Positions 26,973-35,819 are shown, numbered from the stretch's first letter. The stretch is 64,000 nucleotides of DNA from Phenylobacterium glaciei (GCF_016772415.1 NZ_JAGSGD010000002.1:208959-272958); one strand, 5' to 3'. A program made the numbers and translations. The notes: generated by a model not told the origin, from the sequence alone.

Positions 26973-27972
26973 GGAACGCGAGGAGCGTGAGGCTGAGCGC
27001 AAGGCTGCGGCGGCGGAAGCCCGCCAGCAGTGGACCCGGCGCATCAAGTTCTTCGGCGCGGTCGGGGGCCTTGCGCTGTTTCTGCTGGTGTCGGGCTGCA
27101 CGGTGCTGAGCCACTCCACCACCATCCAGTCGGGCGAGGTGGGGATCCTCAACAAGACCTTCGGCGCAAACGCCGGGGTGCAGCCGACCGAGCTGCGTCC
27201 TGGATGGCACTGGCGCGGGATCGGCGAGCAGATCATCAAGTACTCGACCCGCCAGCGCATCTATTCCTTCACCCGCGAGGCCAACAGCGACGGCAAGGAG
27301 AACGAGGAGATCGCCTTCGCCGACCAGACCGGCCTGCCGATGACCGCTGACGTGCAACTGACCATCAAGGTGCAGGACAACCGGGCCGCCGAGATCTTCG
27401 CCAAGTACCGGCTGAACTTCGATGACCTGATCGACGGTCCGATCCGCAATGACACCCGCTCCTTCCTCTCCCGCGAGACCGAGAAGGTGCCGGTGTCCTG
27501 CAACCTCAATCAGCCCAGCGCCGCGCCCGGCGGCGCGCCGACCCCCGCGCCTTCGGAGTGCACGGGGTCGCTGATGGGCGCCGGGCGCCAGGCGGTGCTG
27601 CAGAAGGCCTTCGCGCCGCTGCGGGCCAAGTGGGCCGCCGAGGGGGTGGAGATCTCCGACCTGCAGTGGGTGGGGACCATCCGCTATCCCGACGCCATCA
27701 CCAACGCCATCAAGGCGCGCACCGAGACCGAGCAGCGGACCCTGGCGGCGCAGCAGCGGAAGGCCGAGGCCGAGGCCAACGCCGCCGCCCAGATCGAGAC
27801 GGCGCGCGGCATCGCCGAAAGCACGCGGCTGCGGGGGGAGGCGCTGCGGGCCAATCCGGAGATCATCGAGCAGATCTACGCCGAGCGCTCGCAGGGCCTG
27901 TGCCCGCCCAAGGCCACCACCTGCATCCTGGGCCAGGGCGCGTGGGGTCTGGTGCCGACGGCGCCGAGGTGA
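26956..27972 (+). CDS. SPFH/Band 7 (prohibitin-like) membrane protein
   Basis: A 338-residue protein of the SPFH superfamily, which form large membrane-anchored ring assemblies. A charged N-terminus (residues 5-30, many Glu and Arg) precedes one hydrophobic segment 32-50 ending LFLLVSGCTVL, which also fits a lipobox with C48. The SPFH domain follows (GEVGILNKTFG, then RQRIYSFTREAN, then MTADVQLTIKVQD), and a long Ala/Glu/Arg-rich helix (about 255-305) is the expected coiled coil. Cys pairs at SCNLNQ/SECTG and GLCPPKATTCILG look like disulphide candidates if the domain is outside. It overlaps the small membrane protein gene upstream. ATG 26956 follows GAGGGGAACC. Confidence 0.87.
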   Translation: MPNLIEEREEREAERKAAAAEARQQWTRRIKFFGAVGGLALFLLVSGCTVLSHSTTIQSGEVGILNKTFGANAGVQPTELRPGWHWRGIGEQIIKYSTRQRIYSFTREANSDGKENEEIAFADQTGLPMTADVQLTIKVQDNRAAEIFAKYRLNFDDLIDGPIRNDTRSFLSRETEKVPVSCNLNQPSAAPGGAPTPAPSECTGSLMGAGRQAVLQKAFAPLRAKWAAEGVEISDLQWVGTIRYPDAITNAIKARTETEQRTLAAQQRKAEAEANAAAQIETARGIAESTRLRGEALRANPEIIEQIYAERSQGLCPPKATTCILGQGAWGLVPTAPR

Positions 27973-28063
27973 GGGGTTTAAGGTGACTGCGGACAAATCG
28001 TCCGGACCCGCGTCTGGACCGTCCGCGCGCGCAGGGCGCTGTCGCCGCAATCCCGGATGACGT

Positions 28064-28088
28064 GCAATTGATAACGCGTCACCGTAAT
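28064..28088. repeat. 25-bp direct repeat, left copy
   Basis: GCAATTGATAACGCGTCACC followed by GTAAT. Identical at 24 of 25 positions to the copy at 28292, 228 bp away, with a family-A palindrome between them. Confidence 0.7.
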
Positions 28089-28131
28089 CCGGCGATCGGG
28101 ATGCGGCGGCGATCGCGGGGTAGGCCTCCAC

Positions 28132-28252
28132 CGCTCATCCCGGCGAAGGCCGGGACCCAGGTGAAATCCACGTCGCGAAGCCGCAACTCGACCGTCGATG
28201 ACCTCTAGCCGCTCGGGATGAATCTGGGTCCCGGCCTGCGCCGGGATGAGCG
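28132..28252. repeat. Palindromic intergenic repeat, family A copy 3
   Basis: A 121-bp inverted repeat with the same arms as the other family-A copies (CGCTCATCCCGGCGAAGGCC on the left; GCGCCGGGATGAGCG on the right). Its core ends GATGAATCTGGGTCCCGGC, as in copy 4 at 58627, so copies 3 and 4 form a second subfamily. Confidence 0.8.
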
Positions 28253-28291
28253 GATAGGGTGGATTCCCTGCTCATGCCAGGCTCAATTTGA

Positions 28292-28316
28292 GCAATTTAT
28301 AACGCGTCACCGTAAT
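28292..28316. repeat. 25-bp direct repeat, right copy
   Basis: GCAATTTATAACGCGTCACC followed by GTAAT; one mismatch from the copy at 28064. Just before it stands GCTCAATTTGAGC, nearly the palindrome GCTCAATTGAGC found in family-A copy 4. Confidence 0.7.
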
Positions 28317-28478
28317 TTTTGAATAGAAGCCAGCCCGGCTCTGATCTGGGGAATGGCGCTGCTGTCCTCGTATTTCCGTAGCTAAGCAAATGACGAGGTT
28401 TGGAACCTGACGGACGGGCCTCCGTTGGCTGGAGATCATTAGCGCCGTGCAGACAGCGGCTCGCCCCGGGAAACATCC

Positions 28479-29570
28479 ATGGTCCGCTCTTCCGCCGCCT
28501 TCGCCATGCTCGGCGCCGCTTCCATTCTGGCTCTGACGGGGGCGGGTTGCGCGCCCAAGACCACCGAGGCGGTCCCCGCCACGCCCCTGGCCGCCGCGGC
28601 GCCCACCGCCGACGCCGACATGCAGGCTGTGCTCGACCAGTTGGCGGCGCTGGGCGGCAAGCCCATCGAGACCCTCGAACCGGCGGAAGCCCGCAAGCAG
28701 CCGACGCCCGCCGACGCGGTCAAGGCGCTCATGATCAAGCAGGGCATGAGCACCGCCGCCGACCCCGCCGTCACCACCAAGGATGTGACCTACCCGGCGG
28801 GCGCGGGTCTGCAGAAGGCGCGCGTCTACAGGCCCACCGGCGCCAAGGGTCCGCTGCCCGTGGTTCTCTACATTCACGGCGGCGGCTGGGTGATCGCCGA
28901 CATCGACGTCTATGACGCCGGTCCCCGCGCCCTGGCCAAGCTGGCCAACGCGATCGTGGTCTCCATCGAATACCGCCATGCGCCGGAAGCCAAATTCCCG
29001 GCCGCCCACGATGACGCCAACGCCGCCTATCAGTGGGTCGTCGCCAACGCCGCAAAGTGGGGCGGTGATCCTAAGAAGCTGGCCATCGTGGGCGAAAGCG
29101 CCGGCGGCAACATGGCGATGACGGTCGCCATGACCGCGCGCGACAAGGGCTGGCCCAAGCCGCTGGCTGTCGTGGCCGTCTATCCAGTGGCCGACACCTC
29201 CATGGAGACCGCCTCGAAAAAAGCCTTCACCGCGGCCAAGCCGCTGAACACCCCGATGCTGGCCTGGTTCTTCAAGCACACCCTGACCTCGAGCGATCAG
29301 GCGAGCGATTCGCGCCTCAACCTGGTGTCGGCCAAGCTCGACGGCCTGCCGCCGACCACGATTATCCTGGCGGAAATCGACCCGTTGCATGATGACGGCG
29401 CGCACCTCGCTGACAGACTGAAGGCCGCCGGCGTGACCGTCGACGTGAAGGAATACGCCGGCGTCACCCACGAATTCTTTGGAATGGGTTCGGTGGTCGC
29501 CGACGCCAAGGCGGCGGAGACCTACGCGGCCGACAAACTCAAGGCCGCCTTCGGTCTGTCCCCCGCATGA
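28479..29570 (+). CDS. Alpha/beta hydrolase (HSL-family esterase), exported
   Basis: A 363-residue esterase of the hormone-sensitive-lipase family. The N-terminus (residues 1-24, FAMLGAASILALTGAGCAP) is a signal sequence with a cysteine that could be lipidated, though the lipobox is imperfect. After an Ala-rich linker the catalytic domain shows the oxyanion motif HGGGW at 133-137, the nucleophile S207 in GESAGG, the Asp in ILAEIDPLHDDG and the His in GVTHEFFGM. By family it hydrolyses short acyl esters; the true substrate is unknown. It stands alone after the repeat-rich gap. Confidence 0.9.
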   Translation: MVRSSAAFAMLGAASILALTGAGCAPKTTEAVPATPLAAAAPTADADMQAVLDQLAALGGKPIETLEPAEARKQPTPADAVKALMIKQGMSTAADPAVTTKDVTYPAGAGLQKARVYRPTGAKGPLPVVLYIHGGGWVIADIDVYDAGPRALAKLANAIVVSIEYRHAPEAKFPAAHDDANAAYQWVVANAAKWGGDPKKLAIVGESAGGNMAMTVAMTARDKGWPKPLAVVAVYPVADTSMETASKKAFTAAKPLNTPMLAWFFKHTLTSSDQASDSRLNLVSAKLDGLPPTTIILAEIDPLHDDGAHLADRLKAAGVTVDVKEYAGVTHEFFGMGSVVADAKAAETYAADKLKAAFGLSPA

Positions 29571-29805
29571 CCTGACGTCGCCCGCTGGCGATCGTCGGAG
29601 ACGGCCAGGCGCCCGTGGGAATAGGCCTCGCACAGGCGCTCGGCCGCGGTTTCGGCGTCGGCGAAGGTGACAGCGCCTGGACGGCGTGGCGCAGGCGGGG
29701 CGCGTGGGTCAGGCTCCAGCCTCGCCCCACGGGGCGCCGTTCGCAAGGGTGCAGAGGGAACCCCCCGTCGCCCCGGCGCTTGTGGGTTCACCAATGAGGT
29801 GACCC

Positions 29806-30414
29806 ATGAAACTCCGCGCCCAGCCGATCAATTGCACCCTGAAAGGGGACGCCACCAAGGCGAGCTCGACCGACGCCATGATCGCCCTGCTGGCGAAAGA
29901 GTTTGGAGCCCTTGAGGTCGAGGTCGCCGATCCGATCCGGATCGCGGCGCTGAACATCGCGCCCGGGGTCAGTTCGGACGAGGGCGACGGGGATGAATGG
30001 CCCGGCGTGCGGACGAAGATCCTCGCCGCTGACATCCTGATCTTTGGCACACCGATCTGGATGGGGCAGCCGTCCAGCGTCGCCAAGCGGGTGCTGGAGC
30101 GGATGGACGCCTTCCTGGGCGAGACCGACAAGCAGGGACGGATGCCCTCCTATTCCAAGGTCGCGGTGGTGGCCATTGTCGGCAATGAGGACGGGGCGCA
30201 CCACAGCTTCGCCGAGATCGCCCAGAGCCTGAACGACACCGGCTGGACCCTGCCGGCGGTGGCCGGCTGCTACTGGGTCGGGGAGGCCATGGGCTCGGTG
30301 GACTTCAAGGACCTGAAGGCCACTCCCAAGAAGGTCGCACAGACCGCCAGGATGGTGGCCGGCAACGCCGCCCATCTGGCGGGCCTGCTCAAGGCCAAGC
30401 CCTATCCGGGCTAG
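29806..30414 (+). CDS. Flavodoxin-fold NAD(P)H-dependent oxidoreductase
   Basis: A 202-residue protein of the NADPH-dependent FMN reductase/flavodoxin-like fold. The N-terminal strand and FMN phosphate loop are represented by INCTLKGDATKASSTDAM, followed by ADILIFGTPIWMGQPSSVAKRVLERMDA, of which GTPIWMGQPSS is the family hallmark. KVAVVAIVGNEDGAHH and GCYWVGEAMG line the flavin site in relatives. It could reduce flavin, quinones or nitro compounds. GAGGTGA lies before the ATG. The 235-bp gap upstream shows no convincing gene. Confidence 0.85.
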   Translation: MKLRAQPINCTLKGDATKASSTDAMIALLAKEFGALEVEVADPIRIAALNIAPGVSSDEGDGDEWPGVRTKILAADILIFGTPIWMGQPSSVAKRVLERMDAFLGETDKQGRMPSYSKVAVVAIVGNEDGAHHSFAEIAQSLNDTGWTLPAVAGCYWVGEAMGSVDFKDLKATPKKVAQTARMVAGNAAHLAGLLKAKPYPG

Positions 30415-30431
30415 GGCCCCTCAGCCAGAGA

Positions 30432-30884
30432 TCATGGGCCTTCCAGCGCCGTGATCATCGCCACCCGGGGGGCATGGCGGCCGCCGTCGAAGGGGGCGGT
30501 CAGGAAGGCGTCGACGATATCGAGCGCCAGGCCTTCGCCCACCACCCGCGCGCCCATCGACAGCATGTTGGCGTCGTTGTGCCGGCGGATCATGCGGGCC
30601 GAGAAGGTGTCGGCGCAGACGCCGCAGCGGATTCCCTTGATCTTGTTGGCGGCCATCATGATGCCCTGGCCGGTGCCGCACAGGATGACGCCGAACCGGC
30701 AATCCCCCGACGCGACACGGCGCGCGGCGGCCGCGCCCTGCGCAGGATAGGGGATGCTCTCGGGGCTCGTCGGTCCGATGTCCACCACCTCCCACCCCAG
30801 GGCCGCGATGTGGGCGGCGAGGGTCTGCCGCAGGGCGATGGCGGTGTGGTCGCTGGTCAGGACGATGCGGCGGTTGGCGGTCAT
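30432..30884 (-). CDS. rpiB: Ribose-5-phosphate isomerase B (RpiB/LacB family)
   Basis: Interconverts ribose-5-phosphate and ribulose-5-phosphate in the pentose phosphate pathway. The 150-residue protein has the phosphate-binding SDHTAIALRQ near the N-terminus, the catalytic C69 in FGVILCGTGQGIMMAANKI, and RRHNDANMLSMGARV near residue 105. The family also contains erythrose/allose phosphate isomerases, so a narrower pentose-phosphate role is possible. It is divergent from the FAD dehydrogenase gene (149 bp gap) and ends 17 bp from the convergent flavodoxin-fold gene. Confidence 0.92.
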   Translation of the reverse strand: MTANRRIVLTSDHTAIALRQTLAAHIAALGWEVVDIGPTSPESIPYPAQGAAAARRVASGDCRFGVILCGTGQGIMMAANKIKGIRCGVCADTFSARMIRRHNDANMLSMGARVVGEGLALDIVDAFLTAPFDGGRHAPRVAMITALEGP

Positions 30885-31033
30885 GGCGGCGGCGTCCCAA
30901 GGCGATCTGGCGGCTCGGCCTGCCGCCTGGGCGGGGGATTACACTGACGGCGGGCGGACAAGAACCCCTTCCGGCCGCGCGGGGCCGGCGCCGCACAGGT
31001 GCGCGGGCGGCCAGGAGCGGGTAGAGAACCGCC

Positions 31034-32656
31034 ATGTTGCGGATTTCGGAACTCAAGCTGCCCCTTGACCACGAGGCGGACGCCCTGCCGGCGGCGATCG
31101 CCGCGCGGCTGGGGGTCGCTCCGGGCGATATCGTCTCCTGGTCGGTGTGGAAGCGGGCCCACGACGCGCGCAAGAAGGCGGCGATTCTCAAGGTCTATAT
31201 CGTCGACGTCGAGCTCGCCGACGAGGCGGCGGTGGTGGCGCGGTTGGCTGGCGACCCGCATTTGCGGCCGACGCCAGACACCGGCTACCGGTTCGTGGCC
31301 AGGGCGCCGGCCAGCGGCGGCCCGCGGCCTGTGGTGATCGGGGCCGGGCCCTGCGGCCTGTTCGCCGGGCTGATCCTGGCGGAGATGGGATTTCGTCCCA
31401 TCATCCTGGATCGCGGCAAGTCCGTCCGTGAACGGACGAAAGACACCTGGGGCCTGTGGCGGCGCGGCGAACTGGACCCGGAGTCCAACGTCCAGTTCGG
31501 CGAGGGCGGGGCCGGGACCTTCTCCGACGGCAAGCTCTACAGCCAGGTCAAGGACCCGCGCCACCTGGGCCGCAAGGTGCTGACCGAGTTCGTGGAGGCC
31601 GGCGCGCCGGCGCAGATCCTCACCGAGGCGCACCCGCACATCGGCACCTTCCGCCTGGTGACCATGGTGGAGGCCATGCGGGCCAAGATCGAGGCCCTGG
31701 GCGGGGAGTACCGGTTCGGCCATCAGGTGACCGATGTGGAGATCGAGCCTGCGCCCGGCGGCGGGCGGCGCGTGGCGGGCCTGCGCCTGAAGGGCGGTGA
31801 GCGCATCGCCGCCGAGCAGGTGGTGCTGGCGGTGGGCCATTCGTCGCGCGACACCTTCGCGATGCTCCACGACCGCGGCGTCCATATCGAGGCCAAGCCG
31901 TTCTCCATCGGCTTCCGCATCGAGCATCCGCAGTCCTGGATCGACAAGGCGCTGTTTGGGCCCTGCGCCGGGCACCCGGACCTGGGGGCGGCCTCCTACT
32001 CGCTGTCGCACCACTGCACGAACGGGCGGACGGTCTACAGCTTCTGCATGTGCCCGGGGGGCACGGTGGTGGCGGCGACCTCGGAGCCCGGCCGGGTGGT
32101 CACCAACGGCATGAGCCAGTATTCGCGCAACGAGCGGAACGCCAATTCCGGCTTCGTGGTGGGGATCGATCCCGCCGACTATGGCAGCGACCATCCCCTG
32201 GCCGGCATCGCCCTGCAGGAGGCGCTGGAGAGCGCGGCCTTCACGGCCGGCGGCGGCGGCTATTTCGCGCCGGGGCAGCGGGTGGGGGACTTCCTGGCCG
32301 GGCGGGCGTCAACCGACCTTGGCAGCGTCGAGCCGAGCTACAAGCCGGGTGTACGGGCGACCGACCTGGCCGCCCTGATGCCGGACTATGTGAGCGCGGC
32401 GATGCGCGAGGCCCTGCCGGTCTTCGGCCGCAAGATCCCGCGCTATGACGATCCCGACGCCCTGCTGACCGGGGTGGAGACGCGGACCTCCGCGCCGATC
32501 CGCATCACCCGGGGGGCGGATTTCCAGAGCCTGACCCTGGCGGGCCTGTTCCCGGCCGGCGAGGGGGCGGGCTATGCCGGCGGCATCCTCTCGGCGGCTA
32601 TAGACGGCATCAAGGTGGCCGAGGCGGTGGCGCGGGCGATGGTGGGGGAGGCCTGA
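31034..32656 (+). CDS. Uncharacterised FAD-dependent dehydrogenase (COG2509-like)
   Basis: A 540-residue flavoprotein. Residues 1-90 form a small leading domain (MLRISELKLPLDHEADALPA, WSVWKRAHDARKKAAILKVY) typical of this uncharacterised family. The FAD-binding motif VVIGAGPCGLFAGL is at 100-113, followed by FGEGGAGTFSDGKLYSQ. The C-terminal GLFPAGEGAGYAGGILSAA is the second FAD contact. Relatives are named only as NAD(FAD)-utilising dehydrogenases; no reaction is established. AGGAGCGGG stands upstream of the ATG. Confidence 0.88.
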   Translation: MLRISELKLPLDHEADALPAAIAARLGVAPGDIVSWSVWKRAHDARKKAAILKVYIVDVELADEAAVVARLAGDPHLRPTPDTGYRFVARAPASGGPRPVVIGAGPCGLFAGLILAEMGFRPIILDRGKSVRERTKDTWGLWRRGELDPESNVQFGEGGAGTFSDGKLYSQVKDPRHLGRKVLTEFVEAGAPAQILTEAHPHIGTFRLVTMVEAMRAKIEALGGEYRFGHQVTDVEIEPAPGGGRRVAGLRLKGGERIAAEQVVLAVGHSSRDTFAMLHDRGVHIEAKPFSIGFRIEHPQSWIDKALFGPCAGHPDLGAASYSLSHHCTNGRTVYSFCMCPGGTVVAATSEPGRVVTNGMSQYSRNERNANSGFVVGIDPADYGSDHPLAGIALQEALESAAFTAGGGGYFAPGQRVGDFLAGRASTDLGSVEPSYKPGVRATDLAALMPDYVSAAMREALPVFGRKIPRYDDPDALLTGVETRTSAPIRITRGADFQSLTLAGLFPAGEGAGYAGGILSAAIDGIKVAEAVARAMVGEA

Positions 32657-32662
32657 GCGTCC

Positions 32663-32696
32663 TAACCCGGTCCCCACTGTTCGGAAACCGCTCTAG
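32663..32696. repeat. Short intergenic repeat, left copy
   Basis: TAACCCGGTCCCCACTGTTC then GGAAACCGCTCTAG, immediately after a stop codon. It fits a repeat type common in rhizobia and other alphaproteobacteria (AACCGGTTCCCACTTTTCGG then a GCTCTAG end); this match is from memory. A part copy lies at 33194. The following 186 bp to the next gene show no gene that I can support. Confidence 0.5.
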
Positions 32697-32882
32697 GGTC
32701 GGTGGGCTCGGTCTTCGCCATCGCCGGAACTCTCGGGCGGCGGAGCGGTTGTAGGTTTGGCCCTTCGAGGCCAGAGTGCATAGGTCGACTCCGCGCCGGA
32801 AGGCGGCGGAGCCGCCTGTGACGACGATGCGGCCCAGGACGCGCGTATCGTCGCCCGTATGGTGTTCTAGAGGGGCGCTTAT

Positions 32883-33161
32883 ATGACCCACCTCGCCGGA
32901 GGACTGCTGGCCCTGGCCGCCGTCCTCGTCTGCATCGCCCGCCACACCGCCGGAAAGCCGCCCCTCTGGCGGTCGAAGGTCGCCTTCGTGGGCTCGGTCC
33001 TGTGCCTGATCGCGGGCGGGGTGCTGGTGGCCCTGGACCCCCTGGCGATCGGCGAGACCCCGGTCGTGATCATCGCCGTGCTGTGCCTGTTCGAAGGGGC
33101 CATGGCGCTGATAAGCCTGATGGCCGCCGCCGGGCGGCCCCAGCCGCGGTGGCTGTCCTAA
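32883..33161 (+). CDS. Small three-helix membrane protein, unknown
   Basis: A 92-residue hydrophobic protein with three predicted membrane segments (about 3-20, 32-51 and 58-84) and a short polar C-terminus. GAGGGGCG lies eight bases before the ATG. No family recognised. It stands alone between short repeats (32663 and 33194) and is convergent with metW. Confidence 0.7.
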   Translation: MTHLAGGLLALAAVLVCIARHTAGKPPLWRSKVAFVGSVLCLIAGGVLVALDPLAIGETPVVIIAVLCLFEGAMALISLMAAAGRPQPRWLS

Positions 33162-33193
33162 TCCCTTTTATGTTTGTCGCGTGACGGGCGCCT

Positions 33194-33219
33194 GAACCGG
33201 TACCCACTTCAGGCTGTCC
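33194..33219. repeat. Short intergenic repeat, partial copy
   Basis: GAACCGGTACCCACTTCAGG continues to GTCCC; it shares the AACCGGT-CCCACTT core with the copy at 32663. Confidence 0.4.
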
Positions 33220-33248
33220 CACGACCCGAGTTTCCCCCCCGGACCCTC

Positions 33249-33311
33249 ATCCCAGACCTCTGGGATCCGGCGCCCCCCAGCCGATGATCCGGACCCTGGC
33301 TCACGCCAGGG
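33249..33311. repeat. Two hairpins between convergent genes
   Basis: A perfect dyad ATCCCAGA-CC-TCTGGGAT (33249-33266) is followed by CCCTGGC-TCAC-GCCAGGG (33294-33311). The setting between a plus-strand gene and metW suggests transcript ends for both, though a T-run is present only weakly (GGGTTATTTTGG on the plus strand). Confidence 0.5.
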
Positions 33312-33323
33312 CGAGCGGGAGGG

Positions 33324-33983
33324 TTATTTTGGGAAGAGTTCGCCGTTTCCCGCCGGCGCGGCGGCCTCGGCGGCGCCTTTGCGGCTCAGCAGGAAGAGCG
33401 CGGTCTCCGATCGCCAGTTCTCCAGCGCCCGGGTCGGGTCGATGGGCCGTGCGGGCTTGCCGGCGTTCAGCGCCGAGCAGGCCTCGATCCGCAGATCCAG
33501 GTCGTCACAGAGTGCGGTGAAGTCGTGCAGGGTGCAGAGGTGGATGTTCGGCGTCGACCACCAGGGCTCGGGCAAGGCCTTGGTCTCGGGCATACGGCCC
33601 TGGACCATCAGCGACCAGCGCACCCGCCACTGGCCGAAATTGGGGAGCGACACCACCGCCCGGTCGGCGATGCGCAGCAGCTCGTTGAGCACGTGGCGGG
33701 GCTCGCGCATCTGCTGCAGGGTCTTGGACAGGATGGCGTAGTCGAAGGCCTGGGTGGGGAAGTGATCGAGGTCGCGGTCGCCGTCACCCTGCACCACCGC
33801 CAGGCCGCGGGCCAGGCAGGCCGAGACGCCGGCGCTGGAGATTTCCAGGCCCTGGCCGTCGACGCCCTTTTCCCGGGTCAGCAGCTCCAGCAGCTCGCCC
33901 TCGCCGCAGCCGACGTCGAGCACGCGGGAGCCTGGGCGCACCAGGCGCAGGATCTCCTTGAAGTCCTCGCGGGTGGTCTTCAC
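33324..33983 (-). CDS. metW: Methionine biosynthesis protein MetW
   Basis: A 219-residue methyltransferase-fold protein that accompanies MetX and is needed for full homoserine acetyltransferase activity in bacteria with this gene pair. It shows [38 protein letters not shown] and the MetW hallmark [15 protein letters not shown]. The ATG overlaps the metX stop by four bases, so the two are translated together. The C-terminal 20 residues are an Ala-rich tail. Confidence 0.95.
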   Translation of the reverse strand: MKTTREDFKEILRLVRPGSRVLDVGCGEGELLELLTREKGVDGQGLEISSAGVSACLARGLAVVQGDGDRDLDHFPTQAFDYAILSKTLQQMREPRHVLNELLRIADRAVVSLPNFGQWRVRWSLMVQGRMPETKALPEPWWSTPNIHLCTLHDFTALCDDLDLRIEACSALNAGKPARPIDPTRALENWRSETALFLLSRKGAAEAAAPAGNGELFPK

Positions 33984-35137
33984 GCCAAACCCCGCTTCTC
34001 GGCGGCCGAGGCGAGGAAGCCGCGCAGGGCTGAGTCCAGGTTCGGCTCCTCCAGGAAGATGGCGTCGTGGCCCTTGTCGGTGGTGATCTCGGCAAAGCTG
34101 GCGCGGCAGCCGGCGGCGTTCAAAGCCCGCACGATGTCGCGGCTTTCGGCGGTGGCGTAGAGCCAGTCCGAGGAGAAGGACAGCACGCAGAACCGTACGT
34201 TTCGGGCCCGCAGGAAGGCGTTAGCCAGCACCCCGCCGTGGCTGGCGGCCAGGTCGAAATAGTCCAGGGCGCGGGTGATGTAGAGATAGGAGTTGGCGTC
34301 GAAACGATCGACGAAGCTGGCGCCCTGGTGGCGCAGATAGCTCTCCACCTGGAAGTCGGCGTCGAAGCCCCAGGACAGGCCGTCGCGCTGCAGTTCGCGG
34401 CCGAACTTCCGCTGCAGGGCGGTCTCCGAAAGATAGGTGATGTGGGCGGCCATGCGGGCCACGGCCAGGCCCTTTTCCGGTCGCACGCCCTCAAGCTCGT
34501 AGGCGCCGCCCCGCCAGTCGGGGTCGGCCATGATCGCCTGGCGGCCCACCTCGTGGAAGGCGATGTTCTGGGCCGAATGGCGGGCGGCGGCGGCCACCAC
34601 GATGGCCGAGAACAGCCGCTCCGGGTAGTCGGCGGCCCACTGCAGGACCTGCATCCCACCCATGGAGGTGCCGACCACGGAAAACAGGGTTTCGATCCCG
34701 AAGGAGGCCACCAACATGGCCTGGGCGCGGACCATGTCGGCGATGGTGATCATCGGAAAGGCCAGGCCATAGGGCTTGCCGGTGGTGGGATCGGGGGAGG
34801 CGGGACCGGTGGAGCCCATGCAGCCGCCGATGACATTGGGGCAGATGATGAAGTAGCGCTCGGGGTCCAGCGGCAGGCCCGCTCCCACCACCGTGGTCCA
34901 CCAGCCGGGCTTGCCGGTCACCGGATGGGTGGAGGCCACATACTGGTCGCCGGTCAGGGCATGGCAGATCAGGACGGCGTTGGACTTGTCGGCGTTCAGC
35001 GTCCCGTAGGTGCGGTAGGCCATCTCCAGAGGGGCCAGGACCGCGCCGGAATCCAGGCGCAGCGGACGGTCGGCCGGCGACCTCCAGGTCCCGCCGTCGG
35101 TGGGGGTGGCGAGGGGGACTTGGCGCACGTCGCTCAT
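33980..35137 (-). CDS. metX: Homoserine O-acyltransferase (MetX type)
   Basis: Acetylates homoserine to start methionine synthesis by the MetX route. The 385-residue alpha/beta-hydrolase-fold enzyme has [12 protein letters not shown], the nucleophile S158 in [10 protein letters not shown], the Asp in FSSDWLYA and the His in KGHDAIF. The frame is open for another 230 codons upstream, but those residues overlap the divergent phosphatase gene; ATG 35137 gives the family's usual N-terminus. Some MetX-like proteins use succinyl-CoA, so the acyl donor is not certain. metW follows, overlapping by four bases. I could not fit a SAM-II riboswitch to the 111-bp leader. Confidence 0.95.
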   Translation of the reverse strand: MSDVRQVPLATPTDGGTWRSPADRPLRLDSGAVLAPLEMAYRTYGTLNADKSNAVLICHALTGDQYVASTHPVTGKPGWWTTVVGAGLPLDPERYFIICPNVIGGCMGSTGPASPDPTTGKPYGLAFPMITIADMVRAQAMLVASFGIETLFSVVGTSMGGMQVLQWAADYPERLFSAIVVAAAARHSAQNIAFHEVGRQAIMADPDWRGGAYELEGVRPEKGLAVARMAAHITYLSETALQRKFGRELQRDGLSWGFDADFQVESYLRHQGASFVDRFDANSYLYITRALDYFDLAASHGGVLANAFLRARNVRFCVLSFSSDWLYATAESRDIVRALNAAGCRASFAEITTDKGHDAIFLEEPNLDSALRGFLASAAEKRGLA

Positions 35138-35248
35138 GAGCCCGCTTGGACCGCCAACCTCTTTCGCTGTCAACCGCTTCGCGTCGGCGGCGAGGCCCGC
35201 TATGAACCGGGGCGTGATCCCACGCATGGGTGGGGCGACGGAGAGACC

Positions 35249-35740
35249 ATGGACCGGCTGATCCTCCTGCGGCACGGCGAGGCCGAGCGCGACGCCCCGA
35301 GCGGCGACGATTTCGACCGCCGGCTGGCCGGGCGCGGGATCGCGGCGTCGGCCGCCATGGGCGAGACCCTGGCCGAGCTGGGCTTTTCGCCCGACCTGGC
35401 CCTGGTCTCGGCCGCAGCGCGGACGCGGGACACCTGGGAGGCGGTCTGCAAGGCCTTCCCCAAGGCGCAGGTGCGGTTCGAGGACAGCCTCTATCTCGCC
35501 GAGCCCGAACGGGTCCGGGTGCTGGCGGAAGCCGCCGGCGCCACCTGCGGCACGGTGATGGTGGTGGGGCACAATCCGGGCCTGCAGGACCTGGCCGTCC
35601 AGATGCTCAAGGCGGGCGGGGCGCCAGCGGCCCTGATCGCCAAGGCCCAGAACGGCTTTCCCACGGCCGCGGCCGCGGTGTTCCTCTTCGACCACGCCGG
35701 CCGCCCGTCCTATGACGGCCTGTTCTTCCCGGGGCGGTGA
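35249..35740 (+). CDS. SixA-like phosphohistidine phosphatase
   Basis: A 163-residue histidine-phosphatase-superfamily protein of the SixA type. RHG at 8-10 carries the phosphorylated His; the second His is in [14 protein letters not shown] near residue 110. SixA removes phosphate from histidine phosphotransfer domains in E. coli, but many alphaproteobacterial members have unproven substrates. The reading frame extends far upstream but only antisense to metX; ATG 35249 has GGAGAGACC before it and gives the standard length. It is divergent from metX across 111 bp. Confidence 0.88.
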   Translation: MDRLILLRHGEAERDAPSGDDFDRRLAGRGIAASAAMGETLAELGFSPDLALVSAAARTRDTWEAVCKAFPKAQVRFEDSLYLAEPERVRVLAEAAGATCGTVMVVGHNPGLQDLAVQMLKAGGAPAALIAKAQNGFPTAAAAVFLFDHAGRPSYDGLFFPGR

Positions 35741-35760
35741 TGGGCGGAAGGGCATTCGTT

Positions 35761-35819
35761 TCCTTCTCCCCTTGCGGGAGAAGGTGGCCGGTCGGAGACC
35801 GGTCGGATGAGGGGGCGCA
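35761..35819. repeat. Intergenic hairpin repeat, family C copy 2
   Basis: Starts TCCTTCTCCCCTTGCGGGAG, then AAGGTGGCCGGTC; ends GGTCGGATGAGGGGGCGCA. Same unit as 25578, with the inner hairpin changed to GGTCGGAGACC. Confidence 0.75.

Larger units (their letters stand above)
27973..28478. other. 506-bp repeat-rich gap
   Basis: No gene seen. It contains a family-A palindrome (28132-28252) bracketed by two 25-bp direct repeats (28064-28088 and 28292-28316). The last 160 bp before the esterase, after the second repeat, are less GC-rich than the surroundings and must contain the promoter of that gene. Confidence 0.6.

Noticed and set aside
29522..29794. Minus-strand frame of 90 codons overlapping the esterase 3' end
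   Set aside because: It has no ribosome site, a Pro/Arg-rich first half, and overlaps a sure gene in antisense. A decayed fragment is possible but I cannot support it.
32697..32882. Possible gene remnant on the minus strand
   Set aside because: A frame with Pro-rich repeats is open but has no start codon and no recognisable domain; could be chance.
34067..35248. Long plus-strand frame leading into the SixA-like gene
   Set aside because: This part is antisense to metX and Gly/His-rich as GC-driven shadow frames are. Only the last 163 codons are a real protein.
35138..35248. SAM-II riboswitch before metX
   Set aside because: I looked because metX leaders in alphaproteobacteria often carry one, but could not fit the stem and pseudoknot.
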